In this document: positions 36,942 to 46,721 of the stretch, piece after piece
How positions within the stretch are numbered: the stretch's first letter is position 1
How the letters are laid out: each line of letters opens with the position of its first letter
From: Rivularia sp. PCC 7116
Lineage (GTDB): Bacteria > Cyanobacteriota > Cyanobacteriia > Cyanobacteriales > Nostocaceae
Direction: 5' to 3'
DNA length: 64,000 nt
Assembly (NCBI RefSeq): GCF_000316665.1
Contig: NC_019678.1
Coordinates: forward strand, 2,294,001-2,358,000
Translations under genes and position numbers: made by a program
Notes under the pieces: model-generated
Database searches by the model: none
Seen by the model: the letters and a program-made list of their open reading frames with translations, nothing else
What the model was told of the DNA's origin: nothing

Positions 36942-38222
36942 CTAACCCCTAACCCCTAACTTCTTTTGCATTGCTGGTAAAATACCGGGAATTTTGCGAG
37001 AAATAGCTTGAGAGAAAACAGCTTCATAAGCCACTAATGCTTGTTCAAAGGAATAGCGCTCGACAGCAAAATTTCTTGCCTTTATACCCAATTGCCTCGT
37101 TAAAGCAGGATTGCTATGTAAACTCATAATTGCAGCAGCTAAATCTTGGGGTGATTCTGGTGCGACAACGACACCACCACCACTTTGCCTAACAGCACGT
37201 GCTGCCGTACCTGAAGCAGGAACAGAAGCAATAATTGGACTTCCTGAAGCTAACAATAATGGTATTTTAGAAGGCATATTAAAAGAAATGACGTTGCGTT
37301 TTTGTACAACTAAACCAACATCAGCAGCCGCTAGCATCTCCGGTAACTTTTCTCGCGGTTGCAGCGGTAGCAATAGAACATTATCCGCACCACAAGCCAG
37401 ACAATATTTTTGCAGCCTTTTCAAAGCCTTTGATTCCCCAGCAATTACAAAAGCAATCTCTGGAATATGTGTTAACGATGCTGCTGTTTCAATTACCGTT
37501 TCTAAACCTTGAGTTAAAGCAATATTGCCTGAATAAAGCACCACAAATTTATTCTCTAATTTGTAACTAGCTTTCCAGTTTTTAGCTTTTTTTGGCAAAG
37601 GGCGAACAAAATTTACATCAACCCAATTAGGAATGCAGGCAATTTTGTTGATTGGAACTTTCTTACTAACTAAATTTTTAACAAACCCGTCGGCAATCAC
37701 GCTAATTGTATGAGCTTTTCTATAAGCAAACTTCTCTAAAGTCTCTAAAGCCCGAATCATAAATTTGTTCTTTAATAATCCAGTTTTGATTGCAGCTTCA
37801 GGTAAAATATCTTGGACATTCAATACCAACGGACAATGATAAAACCAACTTAGCAAAGCTGCCGGTAATGAAACTAATAAAGGTGGAACCGTTAAAAGAA
37901 TAACATCAGGTCGCCAACCATTTAAAGCTTGAGGCAAGCTTGTAAATACGAAGCTTAATTCCAATAGCAACCTATCAATTAAATTAGGCTTAGATTTAAT
38001 TCTTAAATAACATCTTTGAATAGTTACACCATTTTTCTCTTCTGTGGTATACCATTTACCCCGATACTCCTCATAAATCTCGCGCTGTGGATAATTAGGC
38101 ATACCCGTAATCACCCGCACTTGATGTCCCTTTTTTACTAACCCCTCAGCAAGCTCAGTCATTAAAGGTGCAATTCCGATGGGTTCGGGATGATAATTAT
38201 AGGAATAAATTAGAATCTGCAT
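36942..38222 (-). CDS. family 4 glycosyltransferase (WcaI-like)
   Basis: 426 residues, GT-B fold. N-terminal YSYNYHPEPIGIAPL and GHQVRVITGMPNYP are WcaI/colanic-acid-type signatures; the C-terminal donor site includes YSGNIALTQGLE and FNMPSKIPLLLASGSPI. A gene of this kind occupies the same place after scyF in Nostoc punctiforme. It may glycosylate the pigment or matrix. The final LGVRG is encoded by a CCCCTAA repeat across the stop. Confidence 0.9.
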   Translation of the reverse strand: MQILIYSYNYHPEPIGIAPLMTELAEGLVKKGHQVRVITGMPNYPQREIYEEYRGKWYTTEEKNGVTIQRCYLRIKSKPNLIDRLLLELSFVFTSLPQALNGWRPDVILLTVPPLLVSLPAALLSWFYHCPLVLNVQDILPEAAIKTGLLKNKFMIRALETLEKFAYRKAHTISVIADGFVKNLVSKKVPINKIACIPNWVDVNFVRPLPKKAKNWKASYKLENKFVVLYSGNIALTQGLETVIETAASLTHIPEIAFVIAGESKALKRLQKYCLACGADNVLLLPLQPREKLPEMLAAADVGLVVQKRNVISFNMPSKIPLLLASGSPIIASVPASGTAARAVRQSGGGVVVAPESPQDLAAAIMSLHSNPALTRQLGIKARNFAVERYSFEQALVAYEAVFSQAISRKIPGILPAMQKKLGVRG

Positions 38223-38316
38223 TTACATCGACTTTTATAACTTTATTGGGAATTTACATAGGGCATGGGGATAACTCGCAGAGTATCTACCCACTATCTT
38301 AATATTAAAATGTATC

Positions 38317-39216
38317 CTAAGTTACACTAAATAATTTAGCTAGCATTATAGATATAGGTAATAAACTTAACAGTAACAAACCATAACTAAAACCGGCAAA
38401 ACTACAGCTAACAGTTGCATCTAATACTATAAGAGATAAAACCCCCGAGCGCACTGCTGTACGTATATTTTCTGCACTTGGTTGACTCACAGCTTGCACG
38501 AAAGGCAGCAGAACGCGCCAACTCAGTAGAATTACGAATGGTAATACCGCTAAGAAATAAGATTTATTTAGCAAACCCAGCCCTAATAGTCCGGCAATAA
38601 CCATACCCATTAATATCAAAGCTACAACACCGGTACTGCGTTTTCCGCCATGTACTTCACCTTGGCTGATAGCTGTAATCGCAGCAATATAAGTAATTGG
38701 AATTAAAGCTAAATACCAGTTTTCCCTCAGCATTGGCGACAATATACTCACACCCAACAGTAAATTACCACCGCGACAAATCCCCATATTTAAAGGGCCA
38801 AAAAACGTATGATGTTTTCCGTAAGCATCGTAAAGCAAAGCCGCAGCAGCCACACCACAAGCAATACAAAAACTTAACCAAGAAACTTGAGCCGCAGCGA
38901 ATACACCAATACTTAAAAGTATGCCTCCTAAAACAACTGCTCCCCGTAACGAGCTTCTACCGCTGGGAATTGGTCTTTCTGGTCTTTCTTTGGCATCTAA
39001 ATCGGCATCAAATACATCGTTAAATACAACACCGCCGCCGTATAAACCAGTAGTAGACAAAATTAGCCATGCTACAGGTAGCGGATTACCCACGATGAGA
39101 AAACCCGAAGCCGCAATACCCGCTAGCACATCCGCCCAAGCGGTAATAATATTCGCAGGTCGCGTTAACTGTAGATACGCCCAGAAGCGATTGGTGTTTA
39201 AAGTTGCCGTGTTCAT
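38317..39216 (-). CDS. eboC: EboC, UbiA-family prenyltransferase
   Basis: 299 residues, about eight or nine membrane helices. Aspartate-rich motif NDVFDADLDAKERPERPIPSG (about 65-84) and second site YDAYGKHHTFFG. UbiA enzymes attach isoprenoid chains to aromatic or other acceptors in the membrane. Central member of the ebo operon. Natural acceptor unknown. Confidence 0.92.
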   Translation of the reverse strand: MNTATLNTNRFWAYLQLTRPANIITAWADVLAGIAASGFLIVGNPLPVAWLILSTTGLYGGGVVFNDVFDADLDAKERPERPIPSGRSSLRGAVVLGGILLSIGVFAAAQVSWLSFCIACGVAAAALLYDAYGKHHTFFGPLNMGICRGGNLLLGVSILSPMLRENWYLALIPITYIAAITAISQGEVHGGKRSTGVVALILMGMVIAGLLGLGLLNKSYFLAVLPFVILLSWRVLLPFVQAVSQPSAENIRTAVRSGVLSLIVLDATVSCSFAGFSYGLLLLSLLPISIMLAKLFSVT

Positions 39217-39337
39217 GTTTTTAGAGTGGGGAAGAGGGGGAAGATGGGGAAGAAGGGGAAGATGGGGGAGAGGAGGGAGAAGGGGTAGTTATAAGTTATT
39301 TCCCCATGCCCAATGCCCAATCCCCCATGCCCAACTT

Positions 39338-40240
39338 TCACTCAATCAATGCATATTCAGATTTTTCAACAACTGGCTTTTGTCCGCGCAGTACCGAGTT
39401 GCCGCTGAATAATTCTCGCTGATCGATTGGCGATGGATTCAACCAGTCAGATTCTTTGATTTGTCCGCTTTGGCTGTATGCTGCAAGAGCATTTTCGTAA
39501 CAGGTGGCTCGCATATGCGCTTCTGGAATTCCTCTTTCTATCATTAATTGAGCAGTTTTCGGTACTGCTAAAGGATCGCTTACTCCCCAGTCGGCGCTGC
39601 TATCTACGATGATTCGTTCGCAGCCGTATTGACGTACAACTTCCACCATGCGAGCATTGCCCATTTTGGTATTTGGATAAATTGTAAATGCTGCCCAGAA
39701 ACCTCTATCTAATACTTCTTTGACGGTTTCTTCATTGTTATGATCCATTACCACCTTGGATGGTTCCAAACCATGTTCGATACATACATCCATGCTGCGA
39801 CTAGTACCCGCTTTTTTATCGCGGTGCGGTGTATGAATCATCACCAGCATATCTAATTCTTTCGCTAATTCTAGCTGCAAGCGAAAATACTTGTCTTCTG
39901 CCGGTGTCATGTCGTCGTAACCAATTTCGCCGATGGCAACAACACCTTCTTTACAAGCGTACAAGGGCAATAATTCCATTACCTGTTCCGCCAAAGGTTC
40001 GTTATTTGCTTCTTTTGAATTCAAGCCGATGGTACAGTAATGCTTAATGCCAAACTGCGAAGCCCGAAACCTTTCCCAGCCCACCAAGCTGCTGTAATAA
40101 TCTTGAAAAGAACCAATATTAGTTCTCGGTTGTCCCATCCAAAAAGCAGGTTCAATTACCGCAACAATACCCGCATCACGCATTTTTTCGTAATCATCGG
40201 TAGTGCGGGAACTCATATGAATATGTGGATCGATATACAT
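39338..40240 (-). CDS. eboB: EboB, TatD-like metal-dependent hydrolase
   Basis: 300 residues. Amidohydrolase fold with HIH (His6, His8), Glu in AIGEIGYDD, His in MIHTPHRDKK, MDHNNE and Asp in VDSSADWG. Soluble. Ebo operon, between eboA and eboC. A purine-rich GGAAGA tract and short repeats fill the gap to eboC. Confidence 0.92.
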   Translation of the reverse strand: MYIDPHIHMSSRTTDDYEKMRDAGIVAVIEPAFWMGQPRTNIGSFQDYYSSLVGWERFRASQFGIKHYCTIGLNSKEANNEPLAEQVMELLPLYACKEGVVAIGEIGYDDMTPAEDKYFRLQLELAKELDMLVMIHTPHRDKKAGTSRSMDVCIEHGLEPSKVVMDHNNEETVKEVLDRGFWAAFTIYPNTKMGNARMVEVVRQYGCERIIVDSSADWGVSDPLAVPKTAQLMIERGIPEAHMRATCYENALAAYSQSGQIKESDWLNPSPIDQRELFSGNSVLRGQKPVVEKSEYALIE

Positions 40241-40250
40241 GATAAAAATT

Positions 40251-40318
40251 TTGGTAATTGGTAATTGGTAATTGGGAATTGGGAATTGGGAATTGGGAAT
40301 TGCTAATTGCTAATTGGT
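40251..40318. repeat. heptamer tandem repeat (STRR)
   Basis: GGTAATT units changing to GGGAATT units between eboA and eboB, 11 bp upstream of the eboB ATG. Confidence 0.85.
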
Positions 40319-40437
40319 AGCTGAGATAGTTAAGAGTTGGATGTTTAGATTTTAGAAATTAGGAATTGGAGATTAGAAACACAGAGGAGCTTTTCGACTC
40401 ATTACCTATTACCCACTACCCATTACCCATTCCCATT

Positions 40438-41364
40438 TCACTTAACATTCTTCCAAGTTAGTCTTCCTGCTCGAATATCGTTTTGTAATTCTGGATATCG
40501 AGCTAGAATAATTTGGGCTTCGGGTAATGGACATTCAGCACATGCTAAAGCTGCTGCTGTTCTTTCGAGTAACTTCTGCTGTCCTTTACCGTTTGAATAG
40601 GTTTTAGTTTGAGACTCTGTGAGAACGCGCTCTAAATCTGCTAACATCTCATCGTTGGCAAATTTTCCTACACATCGCCATAATTCGGGGGATACATCGC
40701 GTCTGGCTGCCCATCTTTCATGAGCGTAATCTAACAGCATCCTTGCCAAATCAGGGTTTGCTCTTTCGTCAATCCCTTGAATTAAATGTAAAGGACTACC
40801 AACAAACAAAGCTTTTAAAACCATCTGATTCCAAGCTAGGTTATCTAAATATTTAGCTGGATAGGGATTTTGTAAAGCAACCGCATTGAATACTGCCGTC
40901 ATATTACTGCGGATACCTTCAGCAGCGCGATCGCGAAATCTTTCGGGATAAGGAAGCAGGGGTAATGCTTGATATAGCGCTACTAATTCCCTAACGTCGG
41001 CGGCGGCAAATACTTGATCTAATGTCTGTAAATATTTATCTGCGTCATCAGATGGTAAACTTAATACCAGTAATGTACGAGCCGCTTGGTCTATAGTCCA
41101 TTCACCCGGATACCAGTTATCGCAGATGTTGGAGGCTGATTCTAATTCTTCTAATGTCGGCTGAATCTCTTTTTTATCTGTATAACGAGGTACAGCACTG
41201 AAAGCTGTAAAAAATAGAAAAGGTGCCGCACCCTCGCTTATCAGCTGTCGCTTTTGATTTAACCAGTTCAGAGCTTCAGTATTAACTTGTCGGGATACCC
41301 AACGGTAAAGTAACTCTTGGGTAGTAATATTTTGCGTTTCTATATAACTTGTAGCAACAGACAT
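40438..41364 (-). CDS. eboA: EboA
   Basis: 308 residues, soluble, all-helical, HEAT-like in appearance (repeated helix pairs such as VRELVALYQALPLLPYP and FRDRAAEGIRSNMTAVFNA). Matches the operon position and general character of EboA, the first ebo gene, whose biochemical role is unknown. Lies between scyF and eboB. Confidence 0.85.
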   Translation of the reverse strand: MSVATSYIETQNITTQELLYRWVSRQVNTEALNWLNQKRQLISEGAAPFLFFTAFSAVPRYTDKKEIQPTLEELESASNICDNWYPGEWTIDQAARTLLVLSLPSDDADKYLQTLDQVFAAADVRELVALYQALPLLPYPERFRDRAAEGIRSNMTAVFNAVALQNPYPAKYLDNLAWNQMVLKALFVGSPLHLIQGIDERANPDLARMLLDYAHERWAARRDVSPELWRCVGKFANDEMLADLERVLTESQTKTYSNGKGQQKLLERTAAALACAECPLPEAQIILARYPELQNDIRAGRLTWKNVK

Positions 41365-41401
41365 TTTTATATGTAGTAGTTAAATAATTTTAGTTATTTC
41401 C

Positions 41402-41502
41402 TCGTTCCTTGGCTCTGCCAAGGAATACATAGCTTGAGGCTCTGCCTCACATGAAGGCAGAGCCTTCTGATGACGTTCCCAGCCAAAGACTGGGAACAAG
41501 AA
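41402..41502. repeat. three-hairpin repeat element
   Basis: Consecutive stems TTCCTTGG..CCAAGGAA, GAGGCTCTGCC..GGCAGAGCC and GTTCCCAG..CTGGGAAC. Same architecture as 30426-30533; single-stem relatives at 22085 and 54889. Confidence 0.75.
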
Positions 41503-41534
41503 TTAAACGAGAATCAATAACGTCAAATCCTAAA

Positions 41535-42692
41535 TTAAGCAGATTGCTTATTCTTCTTCAACTTAGTTGCAGCAGCACCAAGAGCAAATACTCCAAAACC
41601 GAATAAAGTTGCAGGCTCGGGTACTTTTGTCGCGACTTTCTTACCTTCTACATTTAACACCTGTACGCGACCGGTGAAGAAATCACCCACATACAATTTG
41701 TTGTCGTTGTAGCTCAAACCACCACTCCAGTTAAACTTACCTGGTTCTAAATCGGCGGGGTTTGTGGCAAAAGGTAGTTCGCCAGGTGCGGGAGGACCGG
41801 CATTTTCTACAGCTTCACCAAATATAGTTAATAAATTACCGTCTTTATCAAATACTTGAACGCGGTTATTTTGTGAGTCAGCCACGTAAATATTATCTTG
41901 TTCGTCCACATCGATACCGATTGGCTCGTTGAATTGTCCGGGTGCAGTTCCTTCAGTACCAAATGCATAAAGGAAATTTTGCTCGGAATCAAGTACCTGA
42001 ATTCGGTTATTAAACTGGTCGTTAAGATAAATATTGCCAGTTGTATTGGATATAGCTATACCAGCAGGACCATCAAACTGACCTGGTTCGGTACCCAAGC
42101 TACCGTAGGTTTTAACTAATTCTCCATCTCTGCCGTAAACTTTGACTACGTCACCGCTAAAATCTGTTACGTGTAAATTACCTTGCTTGTCAAAATCCAT
42201 ACCGCCAGGACCGAAGAAAATATCTCCAGCACCTTGACCGCTAAATGAACCGAAGGAAGTTACAAATTCTCCACTGTCGGGATTGTATACGTCAATTTCG
42301 CTGTTAAAAACGTCACCCACGTATAAGTTGCCGGTTATAGGGTCAAATTTCAAATCTGCTGGTTCGTCTAAACCCGCTCCTTTCCCCTGAGCGCCGGTGC
42401 CAATAGCCCGGAGATATTCACCATCGGGACTAAACACATCTACTCTATTACCAACATTAGGAAGGAAAGTATCCGTTGTTGGATCGTAGCCACGACCGTT
42501 ACTTACATAAATATTGCCGGTTGCATCGCGCTCTCCCACACCTTGAGGTACGAAAAGCTGTCCGGGAGCAAATCCCGGCTCGCCAATTGACTTATCGTAT
42601 GTAAGACTTATTGCTTTAGCTTCGGCAGTTGCTGCCAAAAACATGAATCCTGCACTCGCAAGAGCTAGCGATAAATTTGCTACTAACTTCAT
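41535..42692 (-). CDS. scyF: ScyF, exported NHL-repeat protein with PEP-CTERM
   Basis: 385 residues. Signal peptide about 1-25 (ends TAEAKA). At least five NHL beta-propeller repeats (for example PGQFDGPAGIAIS, NNRIQVLDS, NNRVQVFDKDGN). C-terminal VPEPATLFGFGVFALGAAA then Lys-rich: PEP-CTERM. Expected in periplasm or envelope, where late scytonemin steps are thought to occur; catalytic role unproven. Confidence 0.93.
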   Translation of the reverse strand: MKLVANLSLALASAGFMFLAATAEAKAISLTYDKSIGEPGFAPGQLFVPQGVGERDATGNIYVSNGRGYDPTTDTFLPNVGNRVDVFSPDGEYLRAIGTGAQGKGAGLDEPADLKFDPITGNLYVGDVFNSEIDVYNPDSGEFVTSFGSFSGQGAGDIFFGPGGMDFDKQGNLHVTDFSGDVVKVYGRDGELVKTYGSLGTEPGQFDGPAGIAISNTTGNIYLNDQFNNRIQVLDSEQNFLYAFGTEGTAPGQFNEPIGIDVDEQDNIYVADSQNNRVQVFDKDGNLLTIFGEAVENAGPPAPGELPFATNPADLEPGKFNWSGGLSYNDNKLYVGDFFTGRVQVLNVEGKKVATKVPEPATLFGFGVFALGAAATKLKKNKQSA

Positions 42693-42867
42693 CCTTGAAA
42701 CTCCCGATACTGCTAGTTATACTTTCTATTAGGTAATGTCTCCAGGTCTTGACCTGGGACTTGTACAGCCAGTTGCTGCTGATGAAATCTATCAAACAGC
42801 AACTTGCTGTTTTTTTTACTTGTGAAGTTCTAGGTATTATTTACCGTTAACTGTTAATTGCTAACTG

Positions 42868-44310
42868 TTAAAGAGCTTCAACCTTGTCCAAAATTTCTTC
42901 TAGCTTTTCTTCCTGACGCTTGCGCTTCTTGTATTGAGAAGTTGCTCCTGCTGCTGCAACTCCTAATAAGCCAAGTACGGAAGCGGGTTCGGGAACTCTT
43001 GCTGGTTTGTCACCACCTTTAGCTAAGTCAATCTTCACTAATTGACCCTGTTCTGCTAAGCGAGCGCGGTTTGCAGTGTATAAAGCACCATCGCGATAAG
43101 TTAAACCAGAAGCTGCTTCTAAACCATCGCCGTTCCAAATGGTTTCGCGAGTTCCATCGGCAGCTACTTTAATAATCGAACTGCTAATATCGCCGACTAC
43201 TTCACCACCTTGAAGAATGTTCTTCCACTCGGAAGTATTCATGTGTTGCAACACGTACAGGTTGCCTTCTTCGTCGTATGCGGTACCTGTCAACTGAGTA
43301 AAGCCATTACCATCATTGGTGATTGTCTCTGTGATATTTAAATCACTGTCAACAGAATATAGACGCGCTCTACCTTCTGGATAGGGGAAGTAAGAATATT
43401 CAGCTACGGTGAAATCACCATCGGGAGATTCGGTAATTCCTGTAGGTACCGATTGGAATGTGATGGGGAAATCTTGACTTGCTTCTTCTCCCCCTGGAGG
43501 TGGTCCGCTTGGTGGTTCGCCACCTTGACCGTTAATTGCTGGTAAGCCTGGTGCATCCGATGGTTGTTCTCCACCTGGGATTTCACCGGGGGGTTCAAAG
43601 CTAGGGAATTCGAGTTCGCTTTGATCGACTGGCAGGATGGGGAATGCAGCTACTTTTTCAATACCACCTTGGTCAAGTGGTGTTTTCCAAATGACATTTG
43701 CACCACCATCAACTACAAAAGCTGTATTGTCCTTAATTGTCATCGCATAAGGATTGGTGATGATGTCAGTACCATCGGGATTGTTGTCTACTTCATACTG
43801 AGCAAAGTCGGCAACTTCTCTTCCTAAAGCGCCTTGTTGCAAATCGACTTCGTATAGTTTTCCGAGTGTAGGAGTCTGTAGAATCGGTCCGCTAGTCGAA
43901 GGATCGCCAGCATAACCCATTAATAAATAAGCTTTGCCATTGTCATCAAATTTTAAATCCGCAGGTCCAGCCGCTTGTTCTCCAAACGGAGTCAAAGCCA
44001 AGGAAGCTAAATCTGGAATGACTGTTTGAGTGCTACCATCGGTACCAATTTTAAGCAAGGAGCCTGTATTTCCAGCACACAAGGGAATAAATTGCGAACT
44101 TGGAGACGGAACGCATCTTCCGTCTTCGCCATCTCCACCTTTACCGCTGGTTGTCAGATAGATATTTCCCTCAGAGTCAAAGTCAAAGTTACGAGGGTTA
44201 TCTAATCCGTCAGCGAGTACAGACAGCGAGGCTGCTCTTGCTGTGGTTGTGCCTAATATCGAGGCGATGCTTACCGTAAAAAGCGTTAAAGCGATTGACT
44301 TAAACTTCAT
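42868..44310 (-). CDS. scyE: ScyE, exported ScyD/ScyE-family propeller with PEP-CTERM
   Basis: 480 residues. Signal peptide about 1-26 (ends TTARA). NHL-like propeller with GLDNPRNFDFDSEGNIYLT, AAGPADLKFD, VPTGITESPDGDFTVAE and LYVLQHMNTSEWK. A Gly/Pro/Glu-rich insertion lies at about 240-275. C-terminal VPEPASVLGLLGVAAAGA and basic tail: PEP-CTERM. Homologous to ScyD along its length, so probably an ancient tandem duplication with export signals on one copy. Confidence 0.93.
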   Translation of the reverse strand: MKFKSIALTLFTVSIASILGTTTARAASLSVLADGLDNPRNFDFDSEGNIYLTTSGKGGDGEDGRCVPSPSSQFIPLCAGNTGSLLKIGTDGSTQTVIPDLASLALTPFGEQAAGPADLKFDDNGKAYLLMGYAGDPSTSGPILQTPTLGKLYEVDLQQGALGREVADFAQYEVDNNPDGTDIITNPYAMTIKDNTAFVVDGGANVIWKTPLDQGGIEKVAAFPILPVDQSELEFPSFEPPGEIPGGEQPSDAPGLPAINGQGGEPPSGPPPGGEEASQDFPITFQSVPTGITESPDGDFTVAEYSYFPYPEGRARLYSVDSDLNITETITNDGNGFTQLTGTAYDEEGNLYVLQHMNTSEWKNILQGGEVVGDISSSIIKVAADGTRETIWNGDGLEAASGLTYRDGALYTANRARLAEQGQLVKIDLAKGGDKPARVPEPASVLGLLGVAAAGATSQYKKRKRQEEKLEEILDKVEAL

Positions 44311-44459
44311 AGTTGCTGAAATCGATTAATAGTTTATGGAATAAATGCGGTTCTCTGAAGAACAGCCCCAATGATTGGGATATGAATATCAAGCATAAAA
44401 TCGGCTTGAAACTTGTTTCCGTTTGAATATCCTGGGTTTTGACAATCTATAACGCCCTA

Positions 44460-45602
44460 CTAGATATGAGAACGGGGAATATTTTTAGTCGGATTTTCAA
44501 CTTTAATAATCTGTCCAATTCCCGGACGACCGCCTCTATTGATGATATAAAAATCACCATCTGGCCCTATTGTCAAGGCTGAAGGCATCTCCAATCCGTT
44601 ACCCTCAATAAGCGTTGTACGCTCGCCATCTGGGGCAATTTTAATCAATGCTCCATCTGCTTTTCCTTTCCAGCCAGACTTATTCATATGTTGCAAAACA
44701 TACAAATTACCATCGGCATCGAAAGCCATATCTATTAACTGAGTAAATCCTTGCGCGAAAACTTCAACTTCGCCTGAATCACAAATTCTATAGATATTTG
44801 CCCCTGCTTCGGGGAAAGGAAAGCCGCTAAATTCGCAAACGTAATAAGCTCCATCAGCACCTTTTACTACATCTGTAGGTACTGATTGAATAGACACTTC
44901 AGATGGTGGAGCTTGTGGATAAGCACCAGGGGGTGGAACATGTCCCCGGTCAAAGTTCTGCGATTTAGCACCGGGAAATATTGGATTGATTAATATCCGC
45001 TGGGGAATCTCAGCGATTAATTTCAAATCGCCGCTATCAGTATTTATGCTGAAGAGACTGTTCGCGCCCGCATCAACTACTACCAATCTATTGCCATCTA
45101 CGTATAAAGACAAGGGATTGCTGGCAACTTCATTATCCCTTGATGCAATCTTGTTTAAAGCTTCACAGTTAGTGATATCTGCTATACTTGACCAAGTATT
45201 ATTACCTTCTACATATGTAATAATTTTACCTAAATCTGTATTGCCGAGAGATTTGCGAAAAACTGGATTTGCGGCATATCCCAACACAATATAAGCTTTC
45301 CCCGTACTATCGAACTTGATATCGTGGGGACCAGCAGCACCAGAACCATCAGCAAATGCCACGGAGGGTAAACCTGTTAAAACACGTTTAATGGTGCCAT
45401 TCTCAATTTTGCAAATGGCACCACTCAAACCGTAACTTAAGTTTCCTTGACCGCTAGGAGAAGGAATTGATGGCCCATCTCCACCAGTTCCTGCTTCTGC
45501 CACATACAAATTACCCTGGGGATCGAATGTTAATCCTTTGGGATTATCAAAACCTTCGGCAATTATCGTAAAAGATTTATTTGTAAGTTGCTGTACGCTC
45601 AT
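44460..45602 (-). CDS. scyD: ScyD, ScyD/ScyE-family propeller
   Basis: 380 residues. Same propeller as ScyE (AEGFDNPKGLTFDPQGNLYVAE, AAGPHDIKFD, LYVLQHMNKSGWK) but without a recognisable signal peptide or PEP-CTERM tail. By sequence it looks cytoplasmic unless exported by another route. Function unproven; reported as dispensable in Nostoc, as I recall. Confidence 0.92.
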   Translation of the reverse strand: MSVQQLTNKSFTIIAEGFDNPKGLTFDPQGNLYVAEAGTGGDGPSIPSPSGQGNLSYGLSGAICKIENGTIKRVLTGLPSVAFADGSGAAGPHDIKFDSTGKAYIVLGYAANPVFRKSLGNTDLGKIITYVEGNNTWSSIADITNCEALNKIASRDNEVASNPLSLYVDGNRLVVVDAGANSLFSINTDSGDLKLIAEIPQRILINPIFPGAKSQNFDRGHVPPPGAYPQAPPSEVSIQSVPTDVVKGADGAYYVCEFSGFPFPEAGANIYRICDSGEVEVFAQGFTQLIDMAFDADGNLYVLQHMNKSGWKGKADGALIKIAPDGERTTLIEGNGLEMPSALTIGPDGDFYIINRGGRPGIGQIIKVENPTKNIPRSHI

Positions 45603-45707
45603 TTCTCTTCATATAAATGACTTAAGATTACTAATAGAAAATCGTCAAGAAAGCACCCCGATGATAGATAGATTTTTGAATTCATTCCTATGAAAGATTC
45701 CGCCATA

Positions 45708-46652
45708 TTATTGCGGAATATAGCTCATGCCTCGATTAAAGCTTTCCATGTTGCCAGCCTTGCCTTCAAGCATCCGTTTGATGTTCATGCTTTCGGCACC
45801 TAAATCTTCAATTTGCAGCTTGCCGTGAATTTCGGATTGATCGGCTTTCCAAAAACTGATTCGATGCATAATAAAACCACTTGCTTCTGGATCTGCAAAT
45901 GCGTAGGAGGCGGGTATTAATAGCATGGGAGTCCGCTGATAATACTCAAATTCAGGATAGTAACATTCTTGTTCGAGCAAGTAGTATTTACTCAAGCCAT
46001 GTAGCTGCACCCTGACTTTTACTTTGCGATCGTACTCATCTAAAAACTCTCCTTCTGACTGAGAAATTTCACCATTAGCCCTGAGTAAATGGGCCCAATC
46101 GTCCATATTTCGCAAGTCTTGCAGAAATTCGATACCCATTTCAATTGGAGCATCAACATAGATAGTATCGGTATCTACAAAGTGTTTTCCTTTCGCTGCC
46201 GAAGTTAAACCAGCTTTACGTTCTAAGTTCGCCTTCAAAGAACGACATTCAGAAGTATGTACTGTATGAATTCCTTGCATAATCATGCCGGTTTGCCGCT
46301 TGGGATCGACAAAACTCAACCAGTGAAAATACACGCCTTTTTCGTCAGTACCGGGTTCAATATAGTCGGTAGGGAAAAGCAGCACTGGGTAAACCTGGAA
46401 ATATTTTTCATATTCCAATCCACAGTGCCATTCAATGCCATAGAATTTGGGATTTTCTAACTTTTTTACATGATAGTAAAGGTCTTCGTGGTAGCCAGAC
46501 GCTGTTCCTCTGTAGGTATTGTCATCAATTTTTTCTTTCATCCGACTAAACAACGTCCATTCATCCAAATTCTCAAGACTACAAAGATAGTCAAAAGCTG
46601 TTTTAGGCGAAGTTGCAATATAAGCCGATGTCGCAAATGTATTCTTTTCCAT
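45708..46652 (-). CDS. scyC: ScyC, cyclase of scytonemin monomer assembly
   Basis: About 314 residues from ATG 46652, with GGGG seven bases upstream; an in-frame GTG at 46658 is less likely. Two SRPBCC-like halves: TSPKTAFDYLCSLENLDEWTL and DAPIEMGIEFLQDLRNMDDW, consistent with an internal duplication. Known in Nostoc punctiforme to cyclise the ScyA product to the tricyclic ketone. Soluble. Confidence 0.93.
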   Translation of the reverse strand: MEKNTFATSAYIATSPKTAFDYLCSLENLDEWTLFSRMKEKIDDNTYRGTASGYHEDLYYHVKKLENPKFYGIEWHCGLEYEKYFQVYPVLLFPTDYIEPGTDEKGVYFHWLSFVDPKRQTGMIMQGIHTVHTSECRSLKANLERKAGLTSAAKGKHFVDTDTIYVDAPIEMGIEFLQDLRNMDDWAHLLRANGEISQSEGEFLDEYDRKVKVRVQLHGLSKYYLLEQECYYPEFEYYQRTPMLLIPASYAFADPEASGFIMHRISFWKADQSEIHGKLQIEDLGAESMNIKRMLEGKAGNMESFNRGMSYIPQ

Positions 46653-46664
46653 TACCACCCCTGT

Positions 46665-46716
46665 TCAATTACCAATTACCAATTACCAATTACCAATTAC
46701 CAATTACCAATTACCA
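46665..46716. repeat. heptamer tandem repeat (STRR)
   Basis: Seven or so ACCAATT units in the gap between scyB and scyC, ending six bases before the scyB stop. Confidence 0.85.
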
Positions 46717-46721
46717 GCAAC

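Noticed and set aside
42804-42820. Hairpin AACAGCA/TGCTGTT plus T-run between scyE and scyF, considered as a terminator
   Set aside because: The T-run is on the plus strand, opposite to the operon, so it would not stop scy transcription; left as an unexplained small palindrome.
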